NCBI GenBank assembly: GCA_964342825.1
Contig: CAYFHO010000018.1
Span: forward strand, 3,800 to 67,799
DNA length: 64,000 nucleotides
Direction: 5' to 3'
Source: AAA164-E04 sp964342825
GTDB taxonomy: Bacteria; Verrucomicrobiota; Verrucomicrobiia; Limisphaerales; AAA164-E04
Shown here: one piece after another, positions 8,243 through 18,397 of the stretch
How positions within the stretch are numbered: position 1 is the stretch's first letter
Layout: every line of letters starts with the position of its first letter
The notes under the pieces: generated by a model
Told to the model about the DNA's origin: nothing
Seen by the model: the letters and a program-made list of their open reading frames with translations, nothing else
Database searches by the model: none
Translations under genes and position numbers: made by a program

Positions 8243-9897
8243 AAATCCCTGACAAATTCGAAGCACTGTGGACTGATTTTCTGGAGGGGGAACTCGATCA
8301 AGCCGGAATGAACCTTTTGCGGGAAATGCTTGATGATGACAGCGGATTGCAAAAACACGCCGGTGATCTCTATGAAACACATCGTTTGCTGGGAGCCATG
8401 CATACCGCCCACCAGGGCGAAGTGGAAGAGTTTGTGGCGAACTTCCAGGTCAAATTGACTGAATCGGATCAAGATTTTGTCGATAAAGTTGATGCTCAAT
8501 TACCACTGGAGTCACTCGTTAAGCCAACATTCAACCCCTGGATGGCAATTGCCGCCCTGTTGATGCTCCTTCTGGTAACTTTCGTTTTGATGAAATCTAA
8601 ACCCTCTCCGGATCATGGGCTTGCGTTGCATCAACCTGAGCATGTGGCTACTCTAATCCTTACAGATCAATGCGAATGGAAGGGATCACACCCCATTGAA
8701 GGTGGGCGTTTGCAAGCTGGATCTCTGACTCTCGTCAAAGGAACAGCGGTTCTGCGTTTCGATGGCGGAGCGGAATTGGTAATAAAATCACCAAGCCAAA
8801 TCGACCTTGAATCTGCAGGCAGTGCTCGGTTGGTTCAGGGCGAGGTTCTTGTGCGGGCACCAGAACAAGCAGCTGGTTTCACTCTCATGACTGAAACCAG
8901 TGAAATCGTGGATTTGGGCACTGAGTTTGCCGTCAAAGTGGAACAGACAGGATCCACGGAGCTCCAGGTCTTGGATGGCGCGGTGGAATATCGCAATACA
9001 GGAACGACCCGCCTTGATTCAAAACGACTGAACGCAGGCAGAGCCATTCTACTCAAAACTACCGGTGAAGAGATGCCATTGCAACTTTTTCAAAAATTTC
9101 GCTTTGACGATTATGTCCAGGCAGCGAGCCCTATTGCTTCAAACTCGTCTCTCATTGCTTTCGAAGATTTTAATTATCCTGCGGGTGATCATTCAAACGA
9201 TCAACTTAACGGAGGAGTCGGTTGGTCTGGAGCGTGGCGATTGCGTAAGGAAGCAGAACGCATGAAGCCAGGTGTGGACATAACTCGTTGGATTAGTATT
9301 CGTGACTGGTCACTTCCATTTGGCCGTTTTATAAAACAGAATTCCGCCGCCATCGTGTTTCCAGAAGGATTCCACGTGCGAATGCGTCCGATGGCAAGTC
9401 CTATCGATATGAGTCAGGATCGTGTGGTTTATATAAGTATGCTGACACACATTCCGAAACCTAAGACGCGTGATGCTGCAAAACAGGAATCTGCCATTCG
9501 ATTGACCCTTCGCTCTACCGATGATTATTGGGGGGATGCGCTCAGTTTTGGGCTGCATCGTAGTATGAGACCTCAGGTTCAGGTGGGGCGGGGAGTCGGT
9601 TTTCGAAGCCTTCAATCGGTCGAGGAAGGACAAAGTGTTTTGTTCGTGGCAAAAATCACTGCAAGCCAATTCCCTCAGGATGAGGTTTCATTTCACGTCT
9701 TCAGTTTAAAAGAAACTCTACCAGTCATTGAACCCGGAGATTGGCATGTGACCACTCGTCAATTTCGCAATGATGCCAAACTGGATTTATTGCTCTTAAC
9801 ATCTCAGGGACCGGAACCGCGTTTGGTTGACGAATTACGCATTGGCGCAACCTGGCGTTCGGTTGTACCTGTTCAATCCACTCTGGTAGCAAGATAA
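8239..9897 (+). CDS. FecR-domain membrane protein with C-terminal LamG-like region (putative anti-sigma factor)
   Basis: 552 residues. An N-terminal cytoplasmic segment (about 1-95, acidic, anti-sigma-like) is followed by one transmembrane helix (about 101-118, WMAIAALLMLLLVTFVLM). A FecR beta domain follows at about 135-265 (GTAVLRFDGGAELVIKSPSQ, then GEVLVRAPEQAAGFTLMT and VDLGTEFAVKVEQTGSTELQ). From about residue 305 a beta-rich segment opening LIAFEDFNYPAGD resembles the LamG/jelly-roll tails often found on this protein type. FecR-domain proteins pass an envelope signal to their cognate ECF sigma factor. The start overlaps the sigma stop by four bases, so this is the likely regulator of the 7661 sigma factor. 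The LamG-like tail could sense glycan (inference). Confidence 0.85.
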   Translation: MKIPDKFEALWTDFLEGELDQAGMNLLREMLDDDSGLQKHAGDLYETHRLLGAMHTAHQGEVEEFVANFQVKLTESDQDFVDKVDAQLPLESLVKPTFNPWMAIAALLMLLLVTFVLMKSKPSPDHGLALHQPEHVATLILTDQCEWKGSHPIEGGRLQAGSLTLVKGTAVLRFDGGAELVIKSPSQIDLESAGSARLVQGEVLVRAPEQAAGFTLMTETSEIVDLGTEFAVKVEQTGSTELQVLDGAVEYRNTGTTRLDSKRLNAGRAILLKTTGEEMPLQLFQKFRFDDYVQAASPIASNSSLIAFEDFNYPAGDHSNDQLNGGVGWSGAWRLRKEAERMKPGVDITRWISIRDWSLPFGRFIKQNSAAIVFPEGFHVRMRPMASPIDMSQDRVVYISMLTHIPKPKTRDAAKQESAIRLTLRSTDDYWGDALSFGLHRSMRPQVQVGRGVGFRSLQSVEEGQSVLFVAKITASQFPQDEVSFHVFSLKETLPVIEPGDWHVTTRQFRNDAKLDLLLLTSQGPEPRLVDELRIGATWRSVVPVQSTLVAR

Positions 9898-9954
9898 ATA
9901 CATTCACCTTTGTTTTAATACTCCATTCCAATTGCCAAATCTATTCGAGAACTT

Positions 9955-12525
9955 ATGATTTCATATCCCCATCCACGGTTCTATTTGCCCACACTTTTGA
10001 TGCTTGTAGGGCTGTGCTTTCCCTCCTCTATGAAGTCGCTTGCTTCTGAAACCAGGTTTGTGGCGACCTTCTTAGATCAATACTGCATTGATTGCCACGA
10101 TGAAGAGATGAAGGAAGGAGATTTGGATTTAACCGCATTGGAGTTTGATGTGCGAAATCCTTCGGCATTGGATCGTTGGGTCGATGTTTATGATCGAGTG
10201 ATGTCGGGCGAGATGCCGCCCAAGAAAAAAAACAGGCCCGAGGTCATGGATAAAGAAGCCTTTTTATCCCAACTTGAGCGGCAATTATTTGATGCAAACG
10301 AGCAGGAGCGAAATCTCATCGGGCGAGCGGAATTACGCAGGTTGAATCGATCCGAGTATGCTCATTCATTGCAAGAAATACTCGACCTGCCGTACCTGGA
10401 CATTGAAGGCATGTTGCCTCCGGATGGATTGGCCCATGGGTTTTCAAAAAGTGCCGATGCGCTGGATTTTTCGCATGTGATGGTGTCACGTTATATGGAA
10501 GTCGCGGATCATGCTCTTTGGCAAGCGGTAGCACCCAGGGTACATGCTCAGCCGAAATTGACCATTCGCAGTGAACTCAAAAGCACGGACGGCGTCAAAA
10601 ATACGCTCCAAACATTGTTTGTACAACTGAAGCATGGGACGGCCATGCCTCTAATTGGGCAGGCCCTGGACCCTACTCTGGAGGTGGATCGAGGAGATTT
10701 TAAAAAACGCTATCCCGGTTACGTGAAAGATCCTCCGCCCTATTTCGACGGAGTGGCGACGTTCATGAATCAACGTGCCAACCACAACATTGTGATCAAG
10801 CCCTTCAAGATCAAACAAAGTGGATATTATAAATTACGGGTTCACGGTTTTGCCTTGCTGAATGATCACGGTAAGCTTCTGCCAAGTAACCGAACGGAGA
10901 CGATTGCTTTTTACGTCCCCAATGGCCGGCTTTTGGGGCGGTGCGATCTTCCTCCCAATGAACCTGCGACGAGTGAGGTCAAGGTATGGTTGGAGGAGGG
11001 GGAACCTGTGGAATACCTGGCGGTATCGGTGCCTAACAAGGAGTTCAAGTTTAATCGGAAGGATGACCTGTTTCGCTGGCGGCATTTCAAAGCGAATGGA
11101 GTTGGATTGCAGTGGTTTGAATTGGAAGGTCCCCTGGCCGCCACCTGGCCGCCGGAAAGTCATAAACGACTCTTTGGTGAGCTGCCTTTGAAATTTACAC
11201 CAGAACTTCAGGCAAACGGATTGAATTATGAGGTGGTTTCACTCGATCCACTGAAAGACGCTCGTCTTTTGTTGGAAGCCTTTTTAGACCGAGCAATTCG
11301 CCGCCCGGTTTTGGAAGAAGATTTTGAGATTCCAATGGTTTTAATTAAACAGAAGCTTGATCTAGGAGCTTCCTTCATGGATGCCATGCTTGCCGGTTAT
11401 CGCGCCGTTTTGTCTTCTCCAGACTTCCTGATCAGAGAAGAGCATCCCGGTCCGCTCAATCATTGGTCCTTGGCAAATCGTCTCTCTTTTTTTCTTTGGA
11501 ATTCGCCCCCGGATGAGACTTTGCTTGAAGCTGCCAAAGATGGTTCGCTTCTAACTGAAGCGGGCTTGTTGGTTCAAATTCATCGAATGTTGAATGACCC
11601 AAAGGTTATGCGATTTGTTAAGCATTTCCTCGATTACTGGTTGGATCTCAGGAAAATTCAACTCACCGAACCCGACGAAAACCTTTATCCCGAATACAAT
11701 GCCCTGCTCACCGAATCCATGGTTGAGGAATCTCATGCCTTTTTCCTGGAAATGCTCCGAAATAACCTCGGGATCTCCAGTTTTATAGACTCCGATTTCA
11801 TCATGATCAATCAACGACTTGCCCGGCTTTATCAAATTCCAGAAGTGCATGGTTCCAAATTAAGAAGGGTCTCTCTGGGGAGAGACAGTGTTCGAGGAGG
11901 TTTGGTGACACAGGCAAGTTTACTGAAATTAACCGCCAATGGAACGACCACGTCTCCGGTAGTACGCGGGACGTTCTTGTTAAGCCGGATCTTAGGGGAT
12001 CCACCTCCTCCGCCTCCCCCCGCTGTTCCTGCCGTGGATCCGGATATCAGCGGGGCCACGACCATTCGTGAACAATTAAGACGTCACCGTGAAGATCCTG
12101 CTTGTGCCACTTGCCATCAGAAAATTGATCCACCAGGATTTGCCCTGGAATCTTTTGATGTCATGGGAGGTTTTCGAACGCATTATCGCGCATCGGTTGG
12201 ACAAGGTGAAGCAGGTGTTGATCTGAAAATAAACGGAAAACCTGTTCAGTACAAAATAGGGCCCAAGGTGGACAGCACGGGCGTTCTGCCAGATGGATCC
12301 CATTTTGAAAACATGAATGAATTGCGTTCTCTGTTGAGTAAACGAGAACCACAGATCGCGCGCCACTTTCTGGAACAGCTGGTGGTCTATGCGACCGGCG
12401 CTCCCGTGCAATTTGTGGATCGCCCTGTGATGAATCAGATCATGGAGCATTTAAAATCCGAACATTACGGACTGCGTTCCATGATCATCGAATTGGTCAA
12501 AAGTGATTTATTTAAAAGAAAATAA
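9955..12525 (+). CDS. Planctomycete-type cytochrome c protein with DUF1587/1592/1588/1585 domains
   Basis: 856 residues with an N-terminal signal sequence. It has two c-type haem motifs: CIDCH at residues 44-48 (N-terminal cytochrome domain) and CATCH within the C-terminal DUF1585 (CATCHQKIDPPGFALESFD). Between them, in order, are DUF1587 (RAELRRLNRSEYAHSLQEIL), a beta-rich DUF1595-like region, DUF1592 (HWSLANRLSFFLWNSPPDET, then LRKIQLTEPDENLYPEYN) and DUF1588 (RGGLVTQASLLKLTANGTTT, then SPVVRGTFLL). A PPPPPP linker lies near residue 685. The family is periplasmic and of unproven biochemistry. It nearly always precedes a DUF1552 gene, as here (10-base gap). Electron transfer tied to oxidative sugar chemistry is a common suggestion, not shown by this sequence. 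Confidence 0.9.
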   Translation: MISYPHPRFYLPTLLMLVGLCFPSSMKSLASETRFVATFLDQYCIDCHDEEMKEGDLDLTALEFDVRNPSALDRWVDVYDRVMSGEMPPKKKNRPEVMDKEAFLSQLERQLFDANEQERNLIGRAELRRLNRSEYAHSLQEILDLPYLDIEGMLPPDGLAHGFSKSADALDFSHVMVSRYMEVADHALWQAVAPRVHAQPKLTIRSELKSTDGVKNTLQTLFVQLKHGTAMPLIGQALDPTLEVDRGDFKKRYPGYVKDPPPYFDGVATFMNQRANHNIVIKPFKIKQSGYYKLRVHGFALLNDHGKLLPSNRTETIAFYVPNGRLLGRCDLPPNEPATSEVKVWLEEGEPVEYLAVSVPNKEFKFNRKDDLFRWRHFKANGVGLQWFELEGPLAATWPPESHKRLFGELPLKFTPELQANGLNYEVVSLDPLKDARLLLEAFLDRAIRRPVLEEDFEIPMVLIKQKLDLGASFMDAMLAGYRAVLSSPDFLIREEHPGPLNHWSLANRLSFFLWNSPPDETLLEAAKDGSLLTEAGLLVQIHRMLNDPKVMRFVKHFLDYWLDLRKIQLTEPDENLYPEYNALLTESMVEESHAFFLEMLRNNLGISSFIDSDFIMINQRLARLYQIPEVHGSKLRRVSLGRDSVRGGLVTQASLLKLTANGTTTSPVVRGTFLLSRILGDPPPPPPPAVPAVDPDISGATTIREQLRRHREDPACATCHQKIDPPGFALESFDVMGGFRTHYRASVGQGEAGVDLKINGKPVQYKIGPKVDSTGVLPDGSHFENMNELRSLLSKREPQIARHFLEQLVVYATGAPVQFVDRPVMNQIMEHLKSEHYGLRSMIIELVKSDLFKRK

Positions 12526-12535
12526 TTAGACACCT

Positions 12536-13831
12536 ATGCAAATTCCCTATTTTGCTACACGTAAAGCCCTTCCGAGACGTTCCTTTTTGAAGGCAGCCGG
12601 AACCACCCTTGCCTTGCCTTTTCTGGATGCGATGCTGCCAGCTTTCGCTTCCGGAAGTTCAATTCCTGGTCCACCTCGAAGAATGGTGGCCATCAATATC
12701 GATCTCGGATTCATGCCTGATGAGTTTTTTCCGGAAACGGCAGGTGCGGATTACCCTTTATCCCCTCATCTGAAAGTCATTGAAAAGCATCGCCATCAAT
12801 TTACGGTTTTCAGCGGCCTTTCACACCCTGAAGTGGATGGGGGACATGCCGCCGATGTTTCCTTTTTAACCGGGGCACCGCATCCAAATTCTACTGGTTT
12901 CCGTAATTCCATTTCATTGGACCAATATGCCGCACAACACATCGGGCACTTGACCCGGTTTCCGACTCTGAATCTTCGAGTGGGGCCCGGTGATGGATCA
13001 CTTGCTTACACCGGAGACGGAGTCAGGATTCCTTCGGAAGAAAAACCCTCCAGTGTTTTTCGAAAACTGTTTGTCCAGGGATCTCCTGCGGAAGTTGAGG
13101 CACAGGTTAGAAAACTGCGCGAAGGACAGAGTCTTATGGATTCTTTCAGTAGCAGGATTCAGGCTTTGCAACGGAATGTCAGCGGTCCGGACAAGGATAG
13201 GCTTGAACAGTATTTCACATCGGTTCGAGAGGTTGAACAACGACTCGTCATTAATGAAGAATGGGAAAAACTACCCAAGCCCCAGATTGAGCATCCACTT
13301 CCCAGAGATGTTTCTGATCCGGGTGCCCTGGTTCAGCGAACGCGCAATATGTACGATTTGACTCGACTCGCTTTGGAAACCGATTCCACCCGATTGGTCA
13401 CCATACTCGTCACGCAGGGGTTTAACCCCAAAGTCAATCTTCCAGGAGTCACCTTGCCCCATCACGCACTGACCCATCAGAGCCAACAAGCGGAATCTCG
13501 TGAACAGCTGAGGGTCATTGAAGAAGCCCAGATGGGCGAACTCGGACGATTGCTCTCTGGATTGGATGAAACAAGCGAATCGGACACTACCTTGTTAAAA
13601 CAAACCATGGTACTTCAAGGCAGTGCGATGGGACATGCAGGCCGGCATGATAACAGTAATCTTCCTGTCTTGTTGGCGGGCGGAGGGTTTAAGCATGGCC
13701 AGCACCTTGCCTTTGATCGAAAAAATAATACACCTTTCGCAAATGTTTTTGTGAGCATGCTTCAACAGCTTGGTATAGAAGCTTCGCAGTTTTCCTCAGG
13801 GAAACAAACATTGACGGGTTTGGAAATCTAA
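12536..13831 (+). CDS. DUF1552 Tat-exported protein
   Basis: 431 residues with a twin-arginine signal (LPRRSFLKAAGTTLALPFLD). The body is a DUF1552 domain: RRMVAINIDLGFMPDEFFPE near the start, FSGLSHPEVDGGHAADVSFL, SISLDQYAAQHIG, and VTLPHHALTHQSQQAESREQ toward the end. DUF1552 resembles DUF1501 in general organisation. Export by Tat implies folding, often with metal, before transport. It follows the DUF1592-type cytochrome by 10 bases and precedes the DUF1549/1553 gene by 21, so it is part of one transcript. No enzymatic activity is established for the family. Confidence 0.9.
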   Translation: MQIPYFATRKALPRRSFLKAAGTTLALPFLDAMLPAFASGSSIPGPPRRMVAINIDLGFMPDEFFPETAGADYPLSPHLKVIEKHRHQFTVFSGLSHPEVDGGHAADVSFLTGAPHPNSTGFRNSISLDQYAAQHIGHLTRFPTLNLRVGPGDGSLAYTGDGVRIPSEEKPSSVFRKLFVQGSPAEVEAQVRKLREGQSLMDSFSSRIQALQRNVSGPDKDRLEQYFTSVREVEQRLVINEEWEKLPKPQIEHPLPRDVSDPGALVQRTRNMYDLTRLALETDSTRLVTILVTQGFNPKVNLPGVTLPHHALTHQSQQAESREQLRVIEEAQMGELGRLLSGLDETSESDTTLLKQTMVLQGSAMGHAGRHDNSNLPVLLAGGGFKHGQHLAFDRKNNTPFANVFVSMLQQLGIEASQFSSGKQTLTGLEI

Positions 13832-13852
13832 CCGCTTGAGAAATTCCCAAAG

Positions 13853-16800
13853 ATGTTTCCATTGAATCCACATGGTCTGCTTTTTAGCATCCTCAACTTT
13901 TCCAGGTATTTTAGTAGCATCCAGAGCCTGGTGGTCGTTTGTTTTATTCTATCGACATATGGAACTTTGAATGCCCAGGGAAGTGATAAGATTGAGTTTA
14001 GTCGGGATGTCCGCCCTATCCTCGCCAATTATTGTTTTGAATGCCACGGTCCGGATGAATCCTCGCGAAAGGGGCATTTGAGGTTGGATCGATTTCTTGC
14101 GGCCACTGAATCAGTGATTGTCCCCCACCACCCCGAGAAAAGTCTCATGCTGGAGCGGATGTTGACAACTGATAAAGGTGATCGCATGCCTCCACCTGAA
14201 TCTTCACGTCAACCCAATGCGGAACATATTGAGATCCTGCGTCAATGGATTTCTGAGGGAGCCCATTATGATGAGCACTGGGCGTTTCGTCCAATCGTCC
14301 GACCTGATTGGCCGGAGGTTCAGGATTATGGTTGGGGGCGAAATGGATTAGATGCCTTTGTCATGGGACATCTGGAAGAGCAGGGGATGAAACCTCGCCA
14401 GGATGCCCCTACAGGAGTTTTGGCGAGGAGGTTGAGTCTGGCACTGACAGGACTGCCAGTGCTCCCGGAACAGTTGGCTGTTTTTGAAGCACAATTTTCC
14501 AAAAACCCAGATCAAGCGGTTGAACAGTGGGTGGATGAGTTACTTGCTTCTGAGGCCTATGGTGAACATTTTGCCTGGACCTGGCTGGACGCTGCCAGGT
14601 ATGCCGACACGAACGGGTATCAGGGTGATGGTCCCCGAGTGATGTGGCCGTGGCGCGACTGGCTTGTGTCAGCATTGAATGCCAACCTTCCTTTCGACCA
14701 GTTGACAGAAAGTATGTTGGCCGGTGACTTGCTCGCCGATGAATTTCTTGGAGACTGGGAAAGTGGGGACTGGATACGAAACCAGGAGGCTACCGACTTA
14801 TTGACGGCAACAGGATTCCTGCGTAATCATCGCTATGACTCGGGCAGTGGAACCATTGCTCTTGAAGCCAAATTTGAAAATGCAACTGACCGCCTCGAAA
14901 CCGTCAGCACCGTTTGGCTTGGTTTGACCATGCAGTGCGCGCGTTGTCACAGTCACAAATTTGATCCTGTTCTTCAGCGCGAATATTATCAATTACTCGC
15001 CTTTTTTGACAAAGTACCAGAGGTTGGAGAAGCTTTGAAACAAGCCTCTCATCCCTACATTCGTACACCGACAATGGAGCAACGCTCCCAACTTGAGCGG
15101 TTAACACGAGTACGCGAGCAAACATTGGAAGACATTGAGCAAGCTGAAAATTCCATGAAAAAGCAGCAGCGTTTGTGGGAAAAAGACTGGCTTTCATCCA
15201 ATCATGATTCGACCACCCCCAAGGTGCAGCGCGGATTGATGTACAGATACGCAATTGATTCGTTGAATTTTGATGGTGAGACCAGTGTGAAATTAGATAA
15301 TCAACCCGTGAGCCTTTGCAAAGGTAATGAGACATGGACCCTTTCCTTTTGGTTTCGTCCTGAAGACCTGCAGAATCAGGCGATTTTTTCTAGCGTTGAA
15401 GAACCTGAACGGTATCGGTTTGGTATTCAAGCTGAGTGGGTCAATCGCAAAGTTCGTATCCTTCATGTTTCACGATGGTTGAACAGTTACATTGCCTTTG
15501 AAAGTGTGAAACCCTTGGAATTAAAGCAGTGGTATCATGTAAGCATTCGGTGCGATGGACGCCTTCAGGGGCTAGCCTATAAGGCCACGCTCAATGGGCA
15601 CGAGGAGGAAATGGTATGCATACACGCAGTCGCCAACAACAGTGCCGAAAGGGCGGGCAAGGCTCCGTTGATTTTGGGGGCAAGTCCTTTTCAGGCTTCT
15701 TTCAGGGGGCATTTGCGTGACCTCAGGTTCTATGATCGTGAACTTTCGGCCAGTGAGATTACCTCGCTGGCGGATCCACGTTCCATTCACTCATTGATGC
15801 TTATTCCCGAAGAACGCCGTACCGCGGCAGAACAAGCCACGCTTCGATTGGCCTTCTTGGAAAGCGGTTCGATGAAGCCCGAGACCTCTCGCCTTTTTGA
15901 GAGATTAATTGAAATTGAAAAGAATCTAAAAGACTTATTGCAGACCGTGCCAACCACCATGGTCATGAAGGAATCGAACAAGGTTCCTACACGAATTCAT
16001 GGTCGCGGGGCATATGATCAGCTTGGTGAAGCGGTTCAGCCAATTACACCCAAACTCCTGCCTCCCATGAGTGCTGATGCGCCATCAAATCGACTTGGCT
16101 TTGCCCGTTGGTTAATGAAACCCGAGCATCCTCTGACTGCCAGGGTTGCCGTGAATCGAATTTGGCAAAACCTTTGGGGAACCGGGTTTGTTGATTCACC
16201 TGAGAATTTTGGGACCCAATGTGCTGAACCCATTCAGATGAAATTACTCGATTGGCTTGCCAGTGAATACATTCGACTCGGATGGGATACCAAGGCTCTC
16301 ATCAAGTTGATTGTCACCAGCCGCACCTATCGACAACTCTCATCCTCAACTGCAGAGCTTTGGGATGCTGATCCAGGTAATCGTCACCTTGCCCGCGGTC
16401 CACGCTTTCGCCTTCCATTGCATGTCATCCGAGACCAGGCGATGTATATGAGTGGGCGACTGGACTCAAGTGTCGGCGGACCTCCGGTGGTATTGGATGA
16501 AGTGCTTGGCAAGGACGGGAAACCTGTCAAGCTCGACCATGAACGTCATGACCAAAGGCGAACTCTTTATACGTTCTGGAAACGTAACGCTCCACATCCC
16601 ATGTTGGCTGTTTTTGATGTGGCAGATCGCAATCAGTGCGATGTGCGAGTGCGTCGTACCAATACGCCGCTACAGGCATTAGTCACATTGAATGAACCCG
16701 GTTTGGCTGAATGCGCTCGTGTACTTGGAGAACGGGCACGTGCCGCAGCCGTGACGGAGGGACAGCAGCTTGATTGGATCTGGCGAGCCTGCACCGGCAG

Positions 16801-16942
16801 GTTGCCCAGCGCCAAACAAATAGACAAATTGGCAAAGGCATTGAATCATTATGCACAACTGACACCGGACAAACCGCAGCAAGCTTGGACTGCCCTTGCC
16901 AATACTCTACTCAATCTGGATGCCACATTGACACTTGAATGA
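13853..16942 (+). CDS. Cytochrome c / DUF1549 / LamG / DUF1553 protein
   Basis: 1029 residues. A signal/anchor helix (about 18-42) leads into a planctomycete cytochrome C domain with CFECH at 61-65. DUF1549 follows (about 155-370, containing FAWTWLDAARYADTNGYQGD and a second haem motif CARCHSHKFDPV), then a short coiled-coil. A LamG/concanavalin-like insert lies at about 465-600 (ETWTLSFWFRPEDLQNQAIF, then GHLRDLRFYDRELSASEI). Last is DUF1553 (about 735-990: RLGFARWLMKPEHPLTARVA, then VNRIWQNLWGTGFVDSPENF). The LamG insert sits between two domains that are normally adjacent and may bind glycan. The stop overlaps the start of the next DUF1501 gene by four bases (ATGA), indicating tight coupling with that partner. 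Confidence 0.9.
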   Translation: MFPLNPHGLLFSILNFSRYFSSIQSLVVVCFILSTYGTLNAQGSDKIEFSRDVRPILANYCFECHGPDESSRKGHLRLDRFLAATESVIVPHHPEKSLMLERMLTTDKGDRMPPPESSRQPNAEHIEILRQWISEGAHYDEHWAFRPIVRPDWPEVQDYGWGRNGLDAFVMGHLEEQGMKPRQDAPTGVLARRLSLALTGLPVLPEQLAVFEAQFSKNPDQAVEQWVDELLASEAYGEHFAWTWLDAARYADTNGYQGDGPRVMWPWRDWLVSALNANLPFDQLTESMLAGDLLADEFLGDWESGDWIRNQEATDLLTATGFLRNHRYDSGSGTIALEAKFENATDRLETVSTVWLGLTMQCARCHSHKFDPVLQREYYQLLAFFDKVPEVGEALKQASHPYIRTPTMEQRSQLERLTRVREQTLEDIEQAENSMKKQQRLWEKDWLSSNHDSTTPKVQRGLMYRYAIDSLNFDGETSVKLDNQPVSLCKGNETWTLSFWFRPEDLQNQAIFSSVEEPERYRFGIQAEWVNRKVRILHVSRWLNSYIAFESVKPLELKQWYHVSIRCDGRLQGLAYKATLNGHEEEMVCIHAVANNSAERAGKAPLILGASPFQASFRGHLRDLRFYDRELSASEITSLADPRSIHSLMLIPEERRTAAEQATLRLAFLESGSMKPETSRLFERLIEIEKNLKDLLQTVPTTMVMKESNKVPTRIHGRGAYDQLGEAVQPITPKLLPPMSADAPSNRLGFARWLMKPEHPLTARVAVNRIWQNLWGTGFVDSPENFGTQCAEPIQMKLLDWLASEYIRLGWDTKALIKLIVTSRTYRQLSSSTAELWDADPGNRHLARGPRFRLPLHVIRDQAMYMSGRLDSSVGGPPVVLDEVLGKDGKPVKLDHERHDQRRTLYTFWKRNAPHPMLAVFDVADRNQCDVRVRRTNTPLQALVTLNEPGLAECARVLGERARAAAVTEGQQLDWIWRACTGRLPSAKQIDKLAKALNHYAQLTPDKPQQAWTALANTLLNLDATLTLE

Positions 16943-18393
16943 ATCTATTACACACAAAAACTTCATTGAACTTTTCGAGAAGGAATCTGATTAAAGGGGC
17001 GGGCAGTTGCCTGGTCACAGCTGCACTCCACCATCTGTTTGGGGGTAAAATAACTGCAGGGTCCACCTACCCATCCATTCCGCCGGGCATTGGTGGGTTT
17101 CCTGGCTTTGCCCCCAAAGCCAAACGAGTGATCTACCTGTTTCAAGCAGGAGGTCCATCTCAGTTGGACCTTTTTGATTATAAGCCTCAATTACAGCGTT
17201 GGGATGGCCATGATCTACCTCGATCCGTGATGGAGGGTGTGAAATTTACTGGGATGGTGAATGGTCAGGACAGGTTTCCAATCGTACCTTCAAAATGGAA
17301 GTTTCAACGTCACGGTCAATCCGGAGCCTGGGTCAGCGAATTGTTTCCTGAATTTTCCAAAGTCGTCGATGAAGTATGTTTCATCAAATCAATGACCACC
17401 ACTCAGGTAGATCACGATGCAGCCATTACTTATCTTCAAACCGGACACCAGATTGCGGGGCGTCCTTCAATAGGTGCCTGGGCATCCTATGGGTTGGGCA
17501 GTAGCTGCGATGATCTTCCGGCTTTCGTCGTTTTACGATCTGAAAAAGGAGGTTCTTTCCTGATTGACCGACATTGGGGAGCTGGTTTTCTCCCTTCACG
17601 TTTTCAGGGGATCCGGGTTGGTGGGGCTGGAGATGCACCGGTGCAGTATTTGAACAATCCAAGGGGGTTCACTCCTGAATTAAGGCGACAAACGGTGAAT
17701 GATATTAAGGCTTTCAATCGAATGCATCTCGAAGAAGTAGGTGATCCGGAAATCAAGACCCGGATTGCTCAATTTGAAATGGCCGCACGCATGCAAATGA
17801 GCGTTCCTGATTTGGCTGATTTTAGCGACGAACCACAACACGTTCTTGACCTTTACGGACCCGACGTGACTCAACCCGGTTCATATGCCTACAATGCTTT
17901 GATGGCTCGTCGTTTGACCGAGAGAGGTGTCAGGTTCGTTCAGTTGTTTCAAGGAGGGTGGGATCAACACTCTAATCTTCCCAAGAATATCGAGTTATAT
18001 TCTGAATATACAGACCGTGCGAATGCCGCTTTGTTGCTGGATTTGAAGCAGCGTGGTTTGCTCGATGATACACTGGTGGTTTGGGGTGGGGAGTTTGGTC
18101 GAACGGTTTTCTGCCAGGGCAAATTGACCGCAACGAATTTTGGGAGGGAACATCACCATCTTGGATTTACCATGTGGATGGCCGGTGGCGGTGTGAAGCC
18201 CGGGATCACTTATGGACAAACTGATGATTGGAGTTTTCATGTCGTCAAAGATCCGGTTGCGGTTCATGATCTCAACGCAACGATTCTGCATCAACTGGGA
18301 ATTCATCACGAGCACTTGACCTACCGTTTTCAGGGACGTGACTTTCGGTTAACGGATCTGGCCGGGCATGTGGTCAAAGAAATTTTAATTTAA
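16939..18393 (+). CDS. DUF1501 Tat-exported protein (partner of 13853 cytochrome)
   Basis: 484 residues; the N-terminal twin-arginine motif SRRNLIKGAG is followed by a short hydrophobic stretch. The DUF1501 body follows: RVIYLFQAGGPSQLDLFDYK, ARRLTERGVRFVQLFQGGWD, DTLVVWGGEFGRT, HHHLGFTMWMAGGGVKPG, and VHDLNATILHQLGIHHEHLT. The layout (GGPSxxDxFD near the N-terminus, GGEFGRT and a late HDLxATxLHxLG) is that of the alkaline-phosphatase/sulfatase-like superfamily, with conserved D, S and H that could bind metal. The activity is unknown. Translation is coupled to the preceding cytochrome gene, and the next cytochrome gene starts 4 bases after its stop. Confidence 0.9.
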   Translation: MNLLHTKTSLNFSRRNLIKGAGSCLVTAALHHLFGGKITAGSTYPSIPPGIGGFPGFAPKAKRVIYLFQAGGPSQLDLFDYKPQLQRWDGHDLPRSVMEGVKFTGMVNGQDRFPIVPSKWKFQRHGQSGAWVSELFPEFSKVVDEVCFIKSMTTTQVDHDAAITYLQTGHQIAGRPSIGAWASYGLGSSCDDLPAFVVLRSEKGGSFLIDRHWGAGFLPSRFQGIRVGGAGDAPVQYLNNPRGFTPELRRQTVNDIKAFNRMHLEEVGDPEIKTRIAQFEMAARMQMSVPDLADFSDEPQHVLDLYGPDVTQPGSYAYNALMARRLTERGVRFVQLFQGGWDQHSNLPKNIELYSEYTDRANAALLLDLKQRGLLDDTLVVWGGEFGRTVFCQGKLTATNFGREHHHLGFTMWMAGGGVKPGITYGQTDDWSFHVVKDPVAVHDLNATILHQLGIHHEHLTYRFQGRDFRLTDLAGHVVKEILI

Positions 18394-18397
18394 GTTT

